The notes under the pieces: model-generated
The model's input: the letters and a program-made list of their open reading frames with translations, nothing else
What the model was told of the DNA's origin: nothing
Databases searched by the model: none
Source: Rickettsiales bacterium
GTDB lineage: Bacteria; Pseudomonadota; Alphaproteobacteria; Rickettsiales; JABCZZ01
Direction: 5' to 3'
Length of the DNA: 64,000 bases
NCBI GenBank assembly: GCA_035765535.1
Contig: DASTXE010000006.1
Location: 62,001 to 126,000, forward strand
Shown: one piece after another, positions 45,746 through 54,818 of the stretch
How the letters are laid out: each line of letters begins with the position of its first letter
Numbering within the stretch: the first letter of the stretch is position 1
Made by a program: the position numbers and the translations under genes

Positions 45746-46555
45746 ATGATGGAATCAGCATTACAAGTACGTAATCCACGCTTTCGGATATTACACGGCC
45801 TCTTTATATATTGCTTTCTGCTGCTGCCTGCCCTTGCCGCACAGGCACAGGAAGAGATTCGGACTGTTAAATCCGTGATAAACGGAAAATCATTCATCAC
45901 CGATTCCGGTGAAACCGTAAGGCTGGCGGGAATTGAAGCGCCGAATGCACAGGAAGCCAATACGCCATCGCATCACGGCCGCCTGGGTGAACCGCTCGGC
46001 GATGAAGCAAAACAGACGCTAAGTTCGCTTATCCTCAGCCGGAAAGTTCGCATCCAATATGCAGTGGCTAAACCAGATCGCCATAACCGGATACTTGCAC
46101 AAGTATACGATATGCAGGGGCACTGGATACAGGGCGCGATGCTCGAAGCCGGAATGGCAATGACCTACAGCTTCACTGATACTCCTTCTGACGTTATCGA
46201 GAAGATGCTGGCAGCAGAACATAAAGCTCAACGTAAAAATATAGGCCTGTGGGCCAATCCGTACTACCGGATCATCACCCCCCAGGAAACCGCCGAGTTC
46301 ATCAACCGCTTTAAACTGGTCGAAGGTAAAGTTGTCAGTATCAACCATTATCACGGTCATATTTACATCAATTTCAGCGAATACTGGAAAGGCAACTTTG
46401 CCGTGTTTGTCTCACAAAAATACGCGAGCGCTTTCACCGATAAATACCTGCAATCCTTAACAGGCAGTAAGGTGCGCGTGCGCGGCTGGATACATTATTA
46501 TCATGCTCCAATGATGGATATAACGCACCCGGAACAGATAGAAATCATCCATTAA
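45746..46555 (+). CDS. thermonuclease (SNase-like) family protein, exported
   Basis: A 269-residue protein with an N-terminal hydrophobic signal (about 17-35). The SNase core shows ETVRLAGIEAPNAQE with Arg59 and Glu64, and KPDRHNRILAQVY with the second catalytic Arg, matching staphylococcal nuclease R35/E43/R87. A C-terminal OB-like stretch (KLVEGKVVSINHYHGHIYINF...GSKVRVRGWIHYY) follows. The upstream TTG at 45716 is rejected because the ATG at 45746 begins a normal signal. It probably degrades or binds nucleic acid outside the cytoplasm. Confidence 0.82.
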   Translation: MMESALQVRNPRFRILHGLFIYCFLLLPALAAQAQEEIRTVKSVINGKSFITDSGETVRLAGIEAPNAQEANTPSHHGRLGEPLGDEAKQTLSSLILSRKVRIQYAVAKPDRHNRILAQVYDMQGHWIQGAMLEAGMAMTYSFTDTPSDVIEKMLAAEHKAQRKNIGLWANPYYRIITPQETAEFINRFKLVEGKVVSINHYHGHIYINFSEYWKGNFAVFVSQKYASAFTDKYLQSLTGSKVRVRGWIHYYHAPMMDITHPEQIEIIH

Positions 46556-46659
46556 CATATTGAGAACAGTACACTAAGATAATTAGGGACGATTCCGGCT
46601 TGCTTTCTGATATTTATGGGATATGTTTTCACATCCCGATAACTACAAATAGGGAAAAC

Positions 46660-47736
46660 ATGGTGAAGTTTTTTTCACGCGCACGTTTCCTTTTGTTACT
46701 GGTGGCCACAGCAATTTCAGCCGCCGCTGCTCTTACTGCACCGGCACTGCTGACCGCCATGCAAGACAATGCGAAACCCGCACCGACCGTATCACCGGTC
46801 GTAACTGCTGCTGCCGAGCAGAAGCAGATTGAACCGACAGAAGTCAAAGTTGCTCGCCGCAACGAACCCAGCAACTTGCGTGAACTCGCAGGTGCCCGCT
46901 GGAAAGCAGGGCTCGCTGCTTTCGCAAAACAGGATGCAGCACAGGCTGCACAATATTTCTGCGCCATACTGGACAATACCAAACTTCCCACAGCGGACCG
47001 CGCTACCGTAGCCTTCTGGGCATACCGCGCTTTTACCGCCGCCGGGAATGAAAAATCCGCCAAGCATTATCTTGAAATGGCTGCAGCGGAAGATACAAGT
47101 TTCTACAGCATTCTGGCACGCCATCTCAATGGCAACTCCACCGTGTCGCCGAACGTACAGCTGAGCATGGCGATCGAATATGCCACGCGCAAGAGCGACG
47201 CCAATAATCTTTACCCTATGCCGGACTGGAAACCCGCTTCCGGTTATAAGCTTGAACCTGCTTTGCTGTTTGCCATCATGCGGCAGGAATCGGCATTTAA
47301 CCCGCATGCGCTGAGCCCCAGCGGCGCAATCGGCGTGATGCAGCTCATGCCGGATACGGCGCACGCAATGGCGCGCAGTGTCAGGGTACGCGGCTCCATC
47401 GGCGAACCTGCGGTCAGCATGGCGCTCGGCCAGCAATATGTTCAGCACCTGATGGAAATGAACTCCATCGGCGACAATCTCGTCTACCTGCTTGCCGCTT
47501 ATAATGCAGGTCCGGGTGCACTGGAAAAATGGCAGCATTCTATCGAACAGAAAGATCCGCTGCTGTTTATCGAATCCATCCCCTATGCCGCAACGCGTGA
47601 TTATGTCGTCAACGTGATCGGCAATTACTGGGTCTATTCCGAACTGTTCGGCAATGCTAATTTTTCACTCAGCATGATTGCACAGAACGAATGGCCGCTC
47701 TATACCAGTTCTGTGGAACGCTTCGCTTCCAAATAA
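46660..47736 (+). CDS. lytic murein transglycosylase, Slt family
   Basis: A 358-residue exported protein: signal/anchor (about 6-35), a helical region with tetratricopeptide-like character, and a C-terminal Slt domain with IMRQESAFNPHALSPSGAIG (catalytic Glu210), VMQLMPDTA and LLAAYNAGPGALEKW. It cleaves the MurNAc-GlcNAc bond and forms 1,6-anhydro ends. AGGGA precedes the ATG at 46660; the frame extends to a TTG at 46600 that lacks support. Confidence 0.9.
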   Translation: MVKFFSRARFLLLLVATAISAAAALTAPALLTAMQDNAKPAPTVSPVVTAAAEQKQIEPTEVKVARRNEPSNLRELAGARWKAGLAAFAKQDAAQAAQYFCAILDNTKLPTADRATVAFWAYRAFTAAGNEKSAKHYLEMAAAEDTSFYSILARHLNGNSTVSPNVQLSMAIEYATRKSDANNLYPMPDWKPASGYKLEPALLFAIMRQESAFNPHALSPSGAIGVMQLMPDTAHAMARSVRVRGSIGEPAVSMALGQQYVQHLMEMNSIGDNLVYLLAAYNAGPGALEKWQHSIEQKDPLLFIESIPYAATRDYVVNVIGNYWVYSELFGNANFSLSMIAQNEWPLYTSSVERFASK

Positions 47737-47792
47737 ACTGCCGCTGCATGAGCCTAATGCCCATCCGGGCATAACATAAAGGAGACCGTCCA

Positions 47793-48422
47793 TTGCCCTG
47801 CTCGCTAGGCTTCGACAGTGAAATGGAATATACCGGCATTGTTGCCGGTGTTGACGAAGTTGGGCGGGGTCCCTTAGCCGGACCGGTAGTAGCCGCCTGT
47901 GTGATACTGGACCGACAGAAAATACTGCCTGACGGTATCGACGACTCCAAGAAACTGCTCAAGGCCAGGCGCGAGGCGTTATACAGCCATCTTATGGCAG
48001 AAGCCCATGTAGGTATCGGCATCTGCAGCGTCGAAGAAATCGACGAGCATAATATATTAGGCGCCTCCAAACTGGCCATGCGCCGTGCATTTGAATTGTT
48101 GCCGCTGCGCCCCGATGTCGTGCTGGTTGACGGCAACCAGCTGCCAGACCTTCCCTGCGACATGCACGGCATTATCGGAGGCGATGCATTATGCGTCTCT
48201 ATCGCCGCTGCCTCCATCATCGCCAAAGTAACGCGTGATAGAATTATGGAAGAACTGGCAAAGGAATACCCACATTATGGCTGGCAGCACAATGCCGGTT
48301 ACGGCACGAAACTGCATCATGAAGGGCTTGCGATGTTCGGCATTACGCCACATCACCGCAGGAGCTTCGCTCCGATCCGCCAGATAGTGGAAATGATGCA
48401 GGCCCAGAAAGTCGCCGGCTGA
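47793..48422 (+). CDS. rnhB: ribonuclease HII
   Basis: A 209-residue RNase HII that removes ribonucleotides from [20 protein letters not shown] carries the first acidic pair (Asp21, Glu22); [13 protein letters not shown] and [13 protein letters not shown] follow, and HHRRSFAPI closes the core. A strong AAAGGAG lies 8 bases before a TTG at 47793, and homologues have residues before the DEVGRG motif, so I use the TTG; the ATG at 47823 would be shorter and lacks a good site. The stop overlaps the next ATG (TGATG). Confidence 0.95.
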   Translation: MPCSLGFDSEMEYTGIVAGVDEVGRGPLAGPVVAACVILDRQKILPDGIDDSKKLLKARREALYSHLMAEAHVGIGICSVEEIDEHNILGASKLAMRRAFELLPLRPDVVLVDGNQLPDLPCDMHGIIGGDALCVSIAAASIIAKVTRDRIMEELAKEYPHYGWQHNAGYGTKLHHEGLAMFGITPHHRRSFAPIRQIVEMMQAQKVAG

Positions 48423-48835
48423 TGCTCTCCCCGTTCCATATCGCCATTCCTATAAATGACATACAGACTACCAAAGATTTTTACATCAACCTGCTCGGCT
48501 GCACCACAGGTCGTGAAGCGGAACGCTGGGTAGATTTCAATTTCTTCGGCCACCAGTTATCTGCGCATGTGAAGCCGGAAGAAACCGCAACCGCTGCCAA
48601 AAACGCAGTGGATGGGAAAGATGTGCCGGTACGCCATTTCGGTGTAATCCTGCCGTGGGAGGAATGGCACAAGCTGGCTGAACGGTTGAAAGGCAAAGTA
48701 GATTTCATCATTGAGCCTTACATACGCTTCAAAGGTGAAACAGGTGAACAGGCAACGATGTTCTTCCTCGATCCCAGCGGCAACGCGCTGGAATTCAAAT
48801 CCTTCCAGGATCAGACGCAGATTTTTGCGAGATAA
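48422..48835 (+). CDS. VOC superfamily protein
   Basis: A 137-residue single-unit vicinal-oxygen-chelate protein: [20 protein letters not shown] supplies the first metal-type His, a second HFGVILP strand follows, and [12 protein letters not shown] closes the fold with a Glu ligand. The family covers glyoxalases, dioxygenases and resistance proteins; this one could be a dioxygenase-like enzyme but the substrate is unknown. It overlaps rnhB by one base and converges on rsh across repeat B1. Confidence 0.85.
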   Translation: MLSPFHIAIPINDIQTTKDFYINLLGCTTGREAERWVDFNFFGHQLSAHVKPEETATAAKNAVDGKDVPVRHFGVILPWEEWHKLAERLKGKVDFIIEPYIRFKGETGEQATMFFLDPSGNALEFKSFQDQTQIFAR

Positions 48836-48857
48836 CTTACCCCACGAGATTGCTTTG

Positions 48858-48994
48858 AAAGTCGCTAGGCCGCTAGTGAGAATGGCTTTTTTCAGGGAAC
48901 CGCAGCGCAGCGTACGTAAAAGTAGGTGAGCAGCGGAAGGCCTGAAAACAACTATTCGCAACAAGGCATAGTAGACTTTACAAGTAATCTCTAA
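48858..48994 (+). repeat. structured intergenic repeat family B, copy 1
   Basis: A 137-base unit aligning end to end with 53692-53826. Stems: TCGCTAG/CTAGTGA (48862-48868 with 48873-48879), an arm TTTTCAGG/CCTGAAAA (48889-48896 with 48941-48948), CCGC/GCGG inside, and outer AAAGTC/GACTTT. The two copies differ in paired positions while keeping the pairing (see findings). The end CTCTAA supplies the stop codon of rsh. It fills nearly all of the gap between the VOC gene and rsh. Confidence 0.85.
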
Positions 48995-51138
48995 CCGTAA
49001 TACCGCTCTACCGATTGCACCTCTTCCTTCCCACGCAGCGATGCCACGATGGAATTCAGATGGCGGATATCTTTCACCTCAACGTCGATCAGCAACTCGA
49101 AGAAATCCGAGGAACGGTTAAGGATCTTCAGGTTCGTGATATTGCCCATATCTTTGGCGATAACGGCTGTCACCGTTGCAAGCCCGCCCGCTTCATGCAG
49201 CACCGTCACCTTGATGCGCGCCACATGCGGAATACCGGTGCTGCTGTCCCACGCCACGTCGATCCAGCGTTCCGGCGTTTCCGAGAAATTCTCGAGCGTC
49301 TCGCAGGACGTCGTATGGATGGTAATGCCCTTCCCTGTCGTCACAATGCCGACAATCTTATCGCCCGGAATCGGGTGGCAGCATTTGCCGAAATGCATCG
49401 CCATGCCGGGAATCAGCCCCTTGATCGGAATCGCATCCGCAGGTGACGTCGGCTTCTTGCGCAGACGGGCAAGCAGCGAGCCCTTCTTCGTCTGCACGGA
49501 AGTCAGCTTGCGGTCGGGAAAGATCGCCTCGAACACATGCGTGCGGTTCAGTATCCCCTCGCCCACTTCCGCGTAAATATCGTCCGGCGTCTTCTTGCCG
49601 AACTTTTCTCCCGCGGCTTCCATCATCTTGTCGGTCAGGTCTTCATTTTCCTGCTTGAAGGTCTTGGTCAGGATCGCCTTGCCGAGATTGATATACTCCG
49701 CGCGCTGCTGCGTGCGGATAAATTTGCGTATTTCCGAACGCGCCTTACCGGTGACGACGAAACGTTCCCAGGTCGGTGAAGGCGTCTGCGTTTTGGAGGT
49801 AATGATTTCCACCTGGTCGCCATTTTTCAGCGGCGTGCGCAACGGCACAATACGGCCGTTGATCTTCGCACCGACGCAGGTATCGCCCACGCCCGAATGC
49901 ACGGCATAAGCAAAGTCCACCGGCGTTGCCCCACGCGGCATGGCGATAATGTCACCTTTAGGCGTGAAACAGAATACCTGGTCGTGATACATTTCGAGCT
50001 TCGTGTGCTCGAGGAATTCTTCCGGGTTGGAAGAGCGATCGAGAATATCCAGCAGCTCGCGTATCCATCGATACTGCTTGCCCTCTTTTTTATAATCATG
50101 GCGCTGCTTATAAGACCAGTGCGCCGCCACACCGTATTCCGCGATGTCGTGCATCTCCTTCGTGCGGATCTGCACTTCCACGCGGTGCTGCCCCGGTCCG
50201 ATCACCGAAGTATGCAGCGACTGGTAGCCGTTGTTTTTCGGCGTGCTGATATAATCCTTAAAACGTCCGGGAATCGTGTGATATGCTGAGTGGATCGCCC
50301 CCAGCACCTGATAACATTCCGGAATCGTATTCACCACAACGCGGAAAGCGATAATGTCGCTCAACTGCTCGAAGCTGACATTCTTCGTCTCCATTTTCTT
50401 CCAGATCGAGTAAGGACGCTTTTCACGACCGCTGATCGTGAAATGCTCGATCCCCGCTTCCGTCATCGTCTTGTTGAGGTGGTTCTCGATCTTCTCGACC
50501 AGTGCCTTATCCTGTTCACGCAGGTAATCCAAACGCTTAACGATAGATTCACGCGCTTCCGGGTAAAGCTCGGCGAATGCGAGATCCTGCAATTCTTCCT
50601 TCACCTTGCGCATACCGATGCGCTCGGCTAGCGTCGAGTAGATATCGAGCGTCTCCCGGGCGATGCGCTGGCGCTTTTCCGGCGATTTGATATATTTGAG
50701 CGTACGCATATTGTGCAGGCGATCCGCCAGCTTCACCATCAGCACACGCAGATCTTCCGACATCGCCACGAGCAGCTTGCGGAAATTCTCAGCCTGCTTG
50801 GCATTTTCGGACTTGGTTTCGATGCGTGTAAGCTTCGTTACGCCGTCTACGAGCGAGGCCACTTCCTTACTGAAATACTGCTCGATATCCGCAAGCGTCG
50901 CTTCCGTATCCTCCACCGTGTCATGCAGTAGTGCCGTGACGATGGAAGCCGTGTCGAGCTTAAACTCGGTCAGCATATACGCCACTTCTACGGGATGAGA
51001 GAAATACGGGTCGCCCGAAGCGCGTTTTTGACTGCCATGCGCTTTCATGGCAAATACATAAGCGCGGTTGATCATGTCCTCATCCGCATCCGGATCGTAG
51101 GACTTCACGCGCTCCACCAGTTCAAATTGTCGTATCAT
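48991..51138 (-). CDS. rsh: bifunctional (p)ppGpp synthetase/hydrolase (Rsh)
   Basis: A 715-residue RelA/SpoT homologue: HD hydrolase domain with LLHDTVEDT (His72, Asp73), synthetase domain with RFKDYISTPKNNGYQSLHT, TGS domain with FTPKGDIIAMPRGATPVDFAY, zinc-finger/helical region, and a C-terminal ACT domain. An intact hydrolase motif suggests both activities. Its stop codon lies in the end of repeat B1. A promoter lies upstream at 51147-51175. Confidence 0.96.
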   Translation of the reverse strand: MIRQFELVERVKSYDPDADEDMINRAYVFAMKAHGSQKRASGDPYFSHPVEVAYMLTEFKLDTASIVTALLHDTVEDTEATLADIEQYFSKEVASLVDGVTKLTRIETKSENAKQAENFRKLLVAMSEDLRVLMVKLADRLHNMRTLKYIKSPEKRQRIARETLDIYSTLAERIGMRKVKEELQDLAFAELYPEARESIVKRLDYLREQDKALVEKIENHLNKTMTEAGIEHFTISGREKRPYSIWKKMETKNVSFEQLSDIIAFRVVVNTIPECYQVLGAIHSAYHTIPGRFKDYISTPKNNGYQSLHTSVIGPGQHRVEVQIRTKEMHDIAEYGVAAHWSYKQRHDYKKEGKQYRWIRELLDILDRSSNPEEFLEHTKLEMYHDQVFCFTPKGDIIAMPRGATPVDFAYAVHSGVGDTCVGAKINGRIVPLRTPLKNGDQVEIITSKTQTPSPTWERFVVTGKARSEIRKFIRTQQRAEYINLGKAILTKTFKQENEDLTDKMMEAAGEKFGKKTPDDIYAEVGEGILNRTHVFEAIFPDRKLTSVQTKKGSLLARLRKKPTSPADAIPIKGLIPGMAMHFGKCCHPIPGDKIVGIVTTGKGITIHTTSCETLENFSETPERWIDVAWDSSTGIPHVARIKVTVLHEAGGLATVTAVIAKDMGNITNLKILNRSSDFFELLIDVEVKDIRHLNSIVASLRGKEEVQSVERYYG

Positions 51139-51146
51139 ATTTATTC

Positions 51147-51175
51147 AATATAGTATATTCAGGCGCTTGTCACAA
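51147..51175 (-). promoter_or_regulatory. rsh promoter
   Basis: On the minus strand TTGTGA (51170-51175), 17 bases, TATATT (51147-51152), nine bases before the rsh ATG at 51138. The start site would fall at or very near the ATG, so a leaderless transcript is possible if this promoter is used. Confidence 0.45.
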
Positions 51176-51227
51176 TGCCGTAGAGGGCAGAAAATCCATT
51201 AATCCTATTTAACTAATACTCTAAGAA

Positions 51228-53075
51228 ATGGCCGACCGCGTACTGATTAGCCTGGAAGATGTAAACCTCACTTTCGGCGGAAAACCGCTCTTTGAAGAGC
51301 TAAAAATGCATATCGCCGAGAATGACCGTATCTGCCTTGTCGGCAAGAACGGCGCCGGCAAGACGACATTGATGCGCCTGATTACAGGAGAGCTGGACCC
51401 GGATACGGGCAAACGCTTCGCCTATCCCGGCCTCACCATCGGCTATCTCGCACAGACGATCGACAGCAATCCGGACGATACCGTCCGCCAGTTCGTGCTT
51501 TCCGGTTTGGCGAAGGAAGAGCAGACTGAAGATAAGCAGCATCTGGCCGATATCGTTATCTCCCCGCTGGATTTGAATCCAGAGGCACTGATGGGAGCGC
51601 TTTCCGGCGGCCAGGCCAGACGCGCAGCCCTTGCGCGCGCGCTCGTGGCCGGACCGGAGGTGCTCCTGCTGGATGAACCGACCAACCATCTCGATCTCGG
51701 CGCAATCGAATGGCTGGAAAAATTTCTTGCCGCTTACCGCGGCGCAGTGGTCTGCGTAAGCCATGACCGCGCATTCCTGGCCAACGTTTCACGTAAAGTC
51801 TTCTGGATCGATAAAGGCGGCATTCGCGTCTCCCCCGGCGGCTACGCGCAGTTTGACGACTGGATGGAACAGATTGTCGAGCACGAAGCCCGCGCATTGC
51901 AGAACATGCAGAAGAAACTGGAAGCGGAAGTGGACTGGACGCAAGGCGGTGTTACGGGACGACGTAAACGCAACCAGCGCCGCCTTTCGGAACTGCGCCG
52001 CCTGCGCGAAAAACTGAAATCCGACAAGGAAGCGTTTAACAAGCGCATGAAGAAGATTGAGCTGGATGCCGTCGCACCAGTGCAATCCTCCAAAATCGTC
52101 GCCGAGTTCAAAAGCGTCAGCAAATCATTCCGGCACGGTAACGACAACCTCCCCATCCTGAATGATTTCAGCCTGCGCATACTGCGCGGCGACCGCATCG
52201 GGATCATAGGCAAGAACGGCTCGGGCAAATCAACGTTCATTAAGCTGCTGACAGGCGAAATCGAGCCGGATGCCGGACGCATCTCGCGCGGCAAAACAGT
52301 GGATTTCAGCTATTTCGACCAGAACCGCTCCGGTGTCAATCCCGGCCTAAGCCTCTGGGAAACGCTCTGCCCGGAAGGCGGCGACCGCGTGAGCATCGGG
52401 CACGGCGAAGAACAGCGCACGGTTCATGTCTGCGGTTACCTAAAAATGTTCATGTTTGATCCCCAATCCGCACGCGATAAGGTGGGAACCCTTTCCGGTG
52501 GACAGCAGAACCGGCTGATGCTGGCAAAACTCCTCTCCAATCCGGGCAATGTGCTGATCCTCGACGAGCCGACAAACGACCTGGACATGGATACGCTCGA
52601 CATGTTGCAGGAACTGCTGGCAGATTACGAAGGCACACTCATTGTCGTAAGCCATGACCGCGACTTCCTCGACCGCACCGTGACCGAGATCCTCGCCTTT
52701 GAAGGAAATGGGATAGTAGAAGGTTGCCTGGGCGGCTATAGCGACTACCATCAGGCAAAACAGCAACGGATCGCCGCAGCACGCAAAAAAGAAGTCCCGA
52801 TTGCAAAAGAAGAAAACATTGTTGCCCCCGGAAAGCCCGCAGCACAGAAAATATCCTTTAAGTTCAAGCATGAACATGAGAAACTGCCGGAAAAGATCGC
52901 CGATCTGGAGACCGAACTGGCGCAGCTTAAGGAAATGCTGATGGACAGCACACTCTACAACCAGAATCCAGATGCTTTTGATGAAATAACAAGGCGTTAT
53001 ACATCAGTTCAGCAGGATCTTTCCAAAGCCGAAACACGCTGGCTGGAACTGGAGGAAATGCTCGGGGCAAAATAG
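51228..53075 (+). CDS. uup: ABC-F family ATPase (Uup-like)
   Basis: A 615-residue soluble protein with two ABC cassettes (Walker [10 protein letters not shown] and GKNGSGKST; signatures [15 protein letters not shown] and [15 protein letters not shown]), the ABC-F inter-domain linker (about 190-285, rich in charged helices), and a C-terminal coiled coil (about 550-612). Uup binds branched DNA or ribosomes in E. coli; other ABC-F proteins act on stalled ribosomes. No membrane domain is present. It is divergent from rsh. Confidence 0.88.
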   Translation: MADRVLISLEDVNLTFGGKPLFEELKMHIAENDRICLVGKNGAGKTTLMRLITGELDPDTGKRFAYPGLTIGYLAQTIDSNPDDTVRQFVLSGLAKEEQTEDKQHLADIVISPLDLNPEALMGALSGGQARRAALARALVAGPEVLLLDEPTNHLDLGAIEWLEKFLAAYRGAVVCVSHDRAFLANVSRKVFWIDKGGIRVSPGGYAQFDDWMEQIVEHEARALQNMQKKLEAEVDWTQGGVTGRRKRNQRRLSELRRLREKLKSDKEAFNKRMKKIELDAVAPVQSSKIVAEFKSVSKSFRHGNDNLPILNDFSLRILRGDRIGIIGKNGSGKSTFIKLLTGEIEPDAGRISRGKTVDFSYFDQNRSGVNPGLSLWETLCPEGGDRVSIGHGEEQRTVHVCGYLKMFMFDPQSARDKVGTLSGGQQNRLMLAKLLSNPGNVLILDEPTNDLDMDTLDMLQELLADYEGTLIVVSHDRDFLDRTVTEILAFEGNGIVEGCLGGYSDYHQAKQQRIAAARKKEVPIAKEENIVAPGKPAAQKISFKFKHEHEKLPEKIADLETELAQLKEMLMDSTLYNQNPDAFDEITRRYTSVQQDLSKAETRWLELEEMLGAK

Positions 53076-53086
53076 CGCATCAGCTG

Positions 53087-53115
53087 TTGACATTCCTGAC
53101 AATTGTCACTATAAA
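53087..53115 (+). promoter_or_regulatory. rpmH promoter with palindromic spacer
   Basis: TTGACA (53087-53092), 17 bases, TATAAA (53110-53115): near consensus. The spacer contains a perfect 12-base palindrome TGACAATTGTCA (53097-53108), which could be a repressor site or chance. Confidence 0.7.
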
Positions 53116-53151
53116 TCGCGCCTCAAAGCTATATATTCTAGGAATTCAGTC

Positions 53152-53286
53152 ATGAAACGTACTTATCAGCCCAGCAAAATCGTTCGCAAACGCCGTCATG
53201 GCTTTCGCTCCCGTATGGCTACCGTTGGCGGCCGTAAGGTGATTGCTTCGCGCCGCTCCAAAGGCCGTAAGCGCCTCTCCGCTTAA
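53152..53286 (+). CDS. rpmH: 50S ribosomal protein L34
   Basis: A 44-residue L34: [18 protein letters not shown] at the start, [19 protein letters not shown] and a short C-terminus. It is one of the smallest ribosomal proteins and is rich in Arg and Lys. It precedes rnpA by 16 bases, the near-universal pair. Confidence 0.98.
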   Translation: MKRTYQPSKIVRKRRHGFRSRMATVGGRKVIASRRSKGRKRLSA

Positions 53287-53302
53287 TAGCTTTTCTCATA
53301 AT

Positions 53303-53692
53303 ATGCCGGAATTCCGTATACTGAAGAAGCGTGCGGATTTCCTTCTGGCAGCGGGAAGCGGTTTCAAATTCGTCAAACCTTCCATTATTGTTCAGTCGCG
53401 GCCTCGCAAAGAGGAAAACGCGCCAGATGATGCACATGTACGCATCGGTTTCACAGCCACCAAAAAACTCGGCAATGCCATCATCCGCAACCGCGCCAAA
53501 CGCAGAATGCGTGCAGCCGCTGCACAATTAATTCCTGAATTGGGACTGAAAAGCTGCGATTACGTATTTATCGGTCGGGAAGAAGTATATAAGGGAGAGT
53601 TTTCCCACATTCTGCGCGATATGCGCCACGCGCTTAAGAGACTGGCCGATCAGATGAAAGAAGCTTCCAATAAAAAAGAAGAGACCATTTAA
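53303..53692 (+). CDS. rnpA: ribonuclease P protein component
   Basis: A 129-residue RnpA, the protein cofactor that helps M1 RNA bind precursor tRNA. FRILKKRADFLLAA at the N-terminus, the RNR motif in IIRNRAKRRMRAAA and the tail are typical. The frame also runs upstream through rpmH; the ATG at 53303 gives the family length. Repeat B2 begins at the last base of the stop codon, and the usual next genes yidD and yidC do not follow directly. Confidence 0.96.
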   Translation: MPEFRILKKRADFLLAAGSGFKFVKPSIIVQSRPRKEENAPDDAHVRIGFTATKKLGNAIIRNRAKRRMRAAAAQLIPELGLKSCDYVFIGREEVYKGEFSHILRDMRHALKRLADQMKEASNKKEETI

Positions 53693-53826
53693 AAGTCGCT
53701 AGACCGCTAGCGAGAATGGTAGTTTCTCGGGAACCGCAGCGGAATGTACGTTCAAGTACATGAGCAGCGGAAGACCAGGAAACTACTATTCGCAGCAAGG
53801 TAAGTAGACTTATAAATGGTCTCTAA
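53692..53826 (+). repeat. structured intergenic repeat family B, copy 2
   Basis: A 135-base unit aligning with 48858-48994. Stems: TCGCTAG/CTAGCGA (53696-53702 with 53707-53713), a perfect 8-bp arm GTAGTTTC/GAAACTAC (53719-53726 with 53779-53786), an inner TGTAC/GTACA hairpin, CCGC/GCGG and outer AAGTC/GACTT. It begins at the rnpA stop codon and lies between rnpA and the convergent pilin gene. Confidence 0.85.
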
Positions 53827-53828
53827 AT

Positions 53829-53867
53829 AAAAAACCCTCCGCCACACATTAGCAGCGGAGGGGTTTT
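53829..53867 (-). terminator. terminator of the Flp pilin gene
   Basis: On the minus strand an AACCCCTCCGC/GCGGAGGGTT stem with one bulged base is followed by TTTTTT, just downstream of the pilin stop codon. Confidence 0.8.
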
Positions 53868-53880
53868 CCGTAAGCTCGAA

Positions 53881-54045
53881 TTAACGGCTCAGGTTAGCTG
53901 AAACGTTGTTGAACGTGTTCGTCAGGTTACCACCGACAGCGCGGATAGCCGCGATAGCAGCGATCGAAATCAGAGCGGCAATCAGGCCATATTCGATTGC
54001 AGTGGCACCGTTCTGGTTCTTAAGAAGAGCGATCAAAGTATTCAT
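53881..54045 (-). CDS. Flp/Fap-type pilin
   Basis: A 54-residue type IVb pilin precursor. The leader MNTLIALLKNQNG ends at Gly13, cleavage gives Ala14, and the mature N-terminus ATAIEYGLIAALISIA has the conserved Glu and Tyr at positions 5 and 6. Such pilins form tight-adherence fibres. No Tad assembly genes (tadA, rcpA, tadV and so on) lie nearby, so this copy is solitary. An extended -10 promoter is upstream and a terminator follows. Confidence 0.93.
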   Translation of the reverse strand: MNTLIALLKNQNGATAIEYGLIAALISIAAIAAIRAVGGNLTNTFNNVSANLSR

Positions 54046-54526
54046 AATAGTACCTTTCAGTGTTTTTTTACATCCAGTACCAACATTTTTCAGCCGATAA
54101 TGAACTAGATTATAACAAGCAAGTTATAGGTCCCTCAGTTCCCCGAAGGCTCTTAAATAGTAGCAGTTTCGTTCGGCAAATACAAGATAATTGCTCCCGG
54201 GCACCTCAAACGCAGGAAATCTCCTGCATCACTCCAAAAGGCAAGGTTTTCCCTGACTCTGCAGAAGATTCACACAAAAAAGCGTTAAAAACCATAGATA
54301 AATCAACATCAAACCGCGTTGCATAAACACCACACTCAAAAGAGAAAACTATGCATCACACCTAAAATCTTCCGCCTAAAAGAGCCACGTTGGTTTCCAA
54401 GACAATATCTAAAGCACTTGAAAATACCCTCCCCCTATGACAGACTGCGCCCTTCATTGGAACCGACGTTCTTGCCGCATCGCAAAGACCTTCCTTTATT
54501 AACCCTCACGCATTCCAATTACCGCC
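54046..54526. other. gene-free region between flp and a small membrane protein gene
   Basis: Two open frames cross here (54060-54326 and 54319-54681, plus strand) but they look non-genic: no ribosome binding site, unusual composition and no recognisable protein. The only element supported is an extended -10 TGTTATAAT on the minus strand (54109-54117) for the pilin gene. The rest is AT-rich with no visible structure. Confidence 0.5.
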
Positions 54527-54742
54527 ATGTTTATCTTTCGACTGCTTTTCATCATATGCGCCATTTTCCTGTTGCTCGTGCTTGGCATGGCAAGCGCATT
54601 ACTGCTGAGACTGCGCACGGGTATGAATCATTCTTTCACACAGAATGGCCCCAGGCCGTCAACGAATTACAAAAACTATAAAGACGACGGCAATGTGATC
54701 GAGGGCGATTATAAAGTGCTCGACGAATCCTCAAAGGAATGA
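54527..54742 (+). CDS. small single-helix membrane protein
   Basis: A 71-residue protein with one N-terminal membrane helix (about 2-28) and a short polar tail ending DGNVIEGDYKVLDESSKE. I do not recognise a named family; short proteins with a similar 'VIEG-Y-V' tail occur near hflK or division genes. The ribosome binding site is weak. It lies 76 bases before hflK and may be co-transcribed. Confidence 0.55.
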   Translation: MFIFRLLFIICAIFLLLVLGMASALLLRLRTGMNHSFTQNGPRPSTNYKNYKDDGNVIEGDYKVLDESSKE

Positions 54743-54818
54743 AACACTGCCAGAACTGTTGACGTATAAAATAATACGTCTAAATAGATAATGCTTTGCA
54801 ATCTTCGGGTGGCGTACA

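Noticed and set aside
54060..54681. Two plus-strand frames (88 and 120 residues) before the small membrane protein
   Set aside because: No ribosome binding site, low-quality composition and partial overlap with the better-supported 54527 gene.
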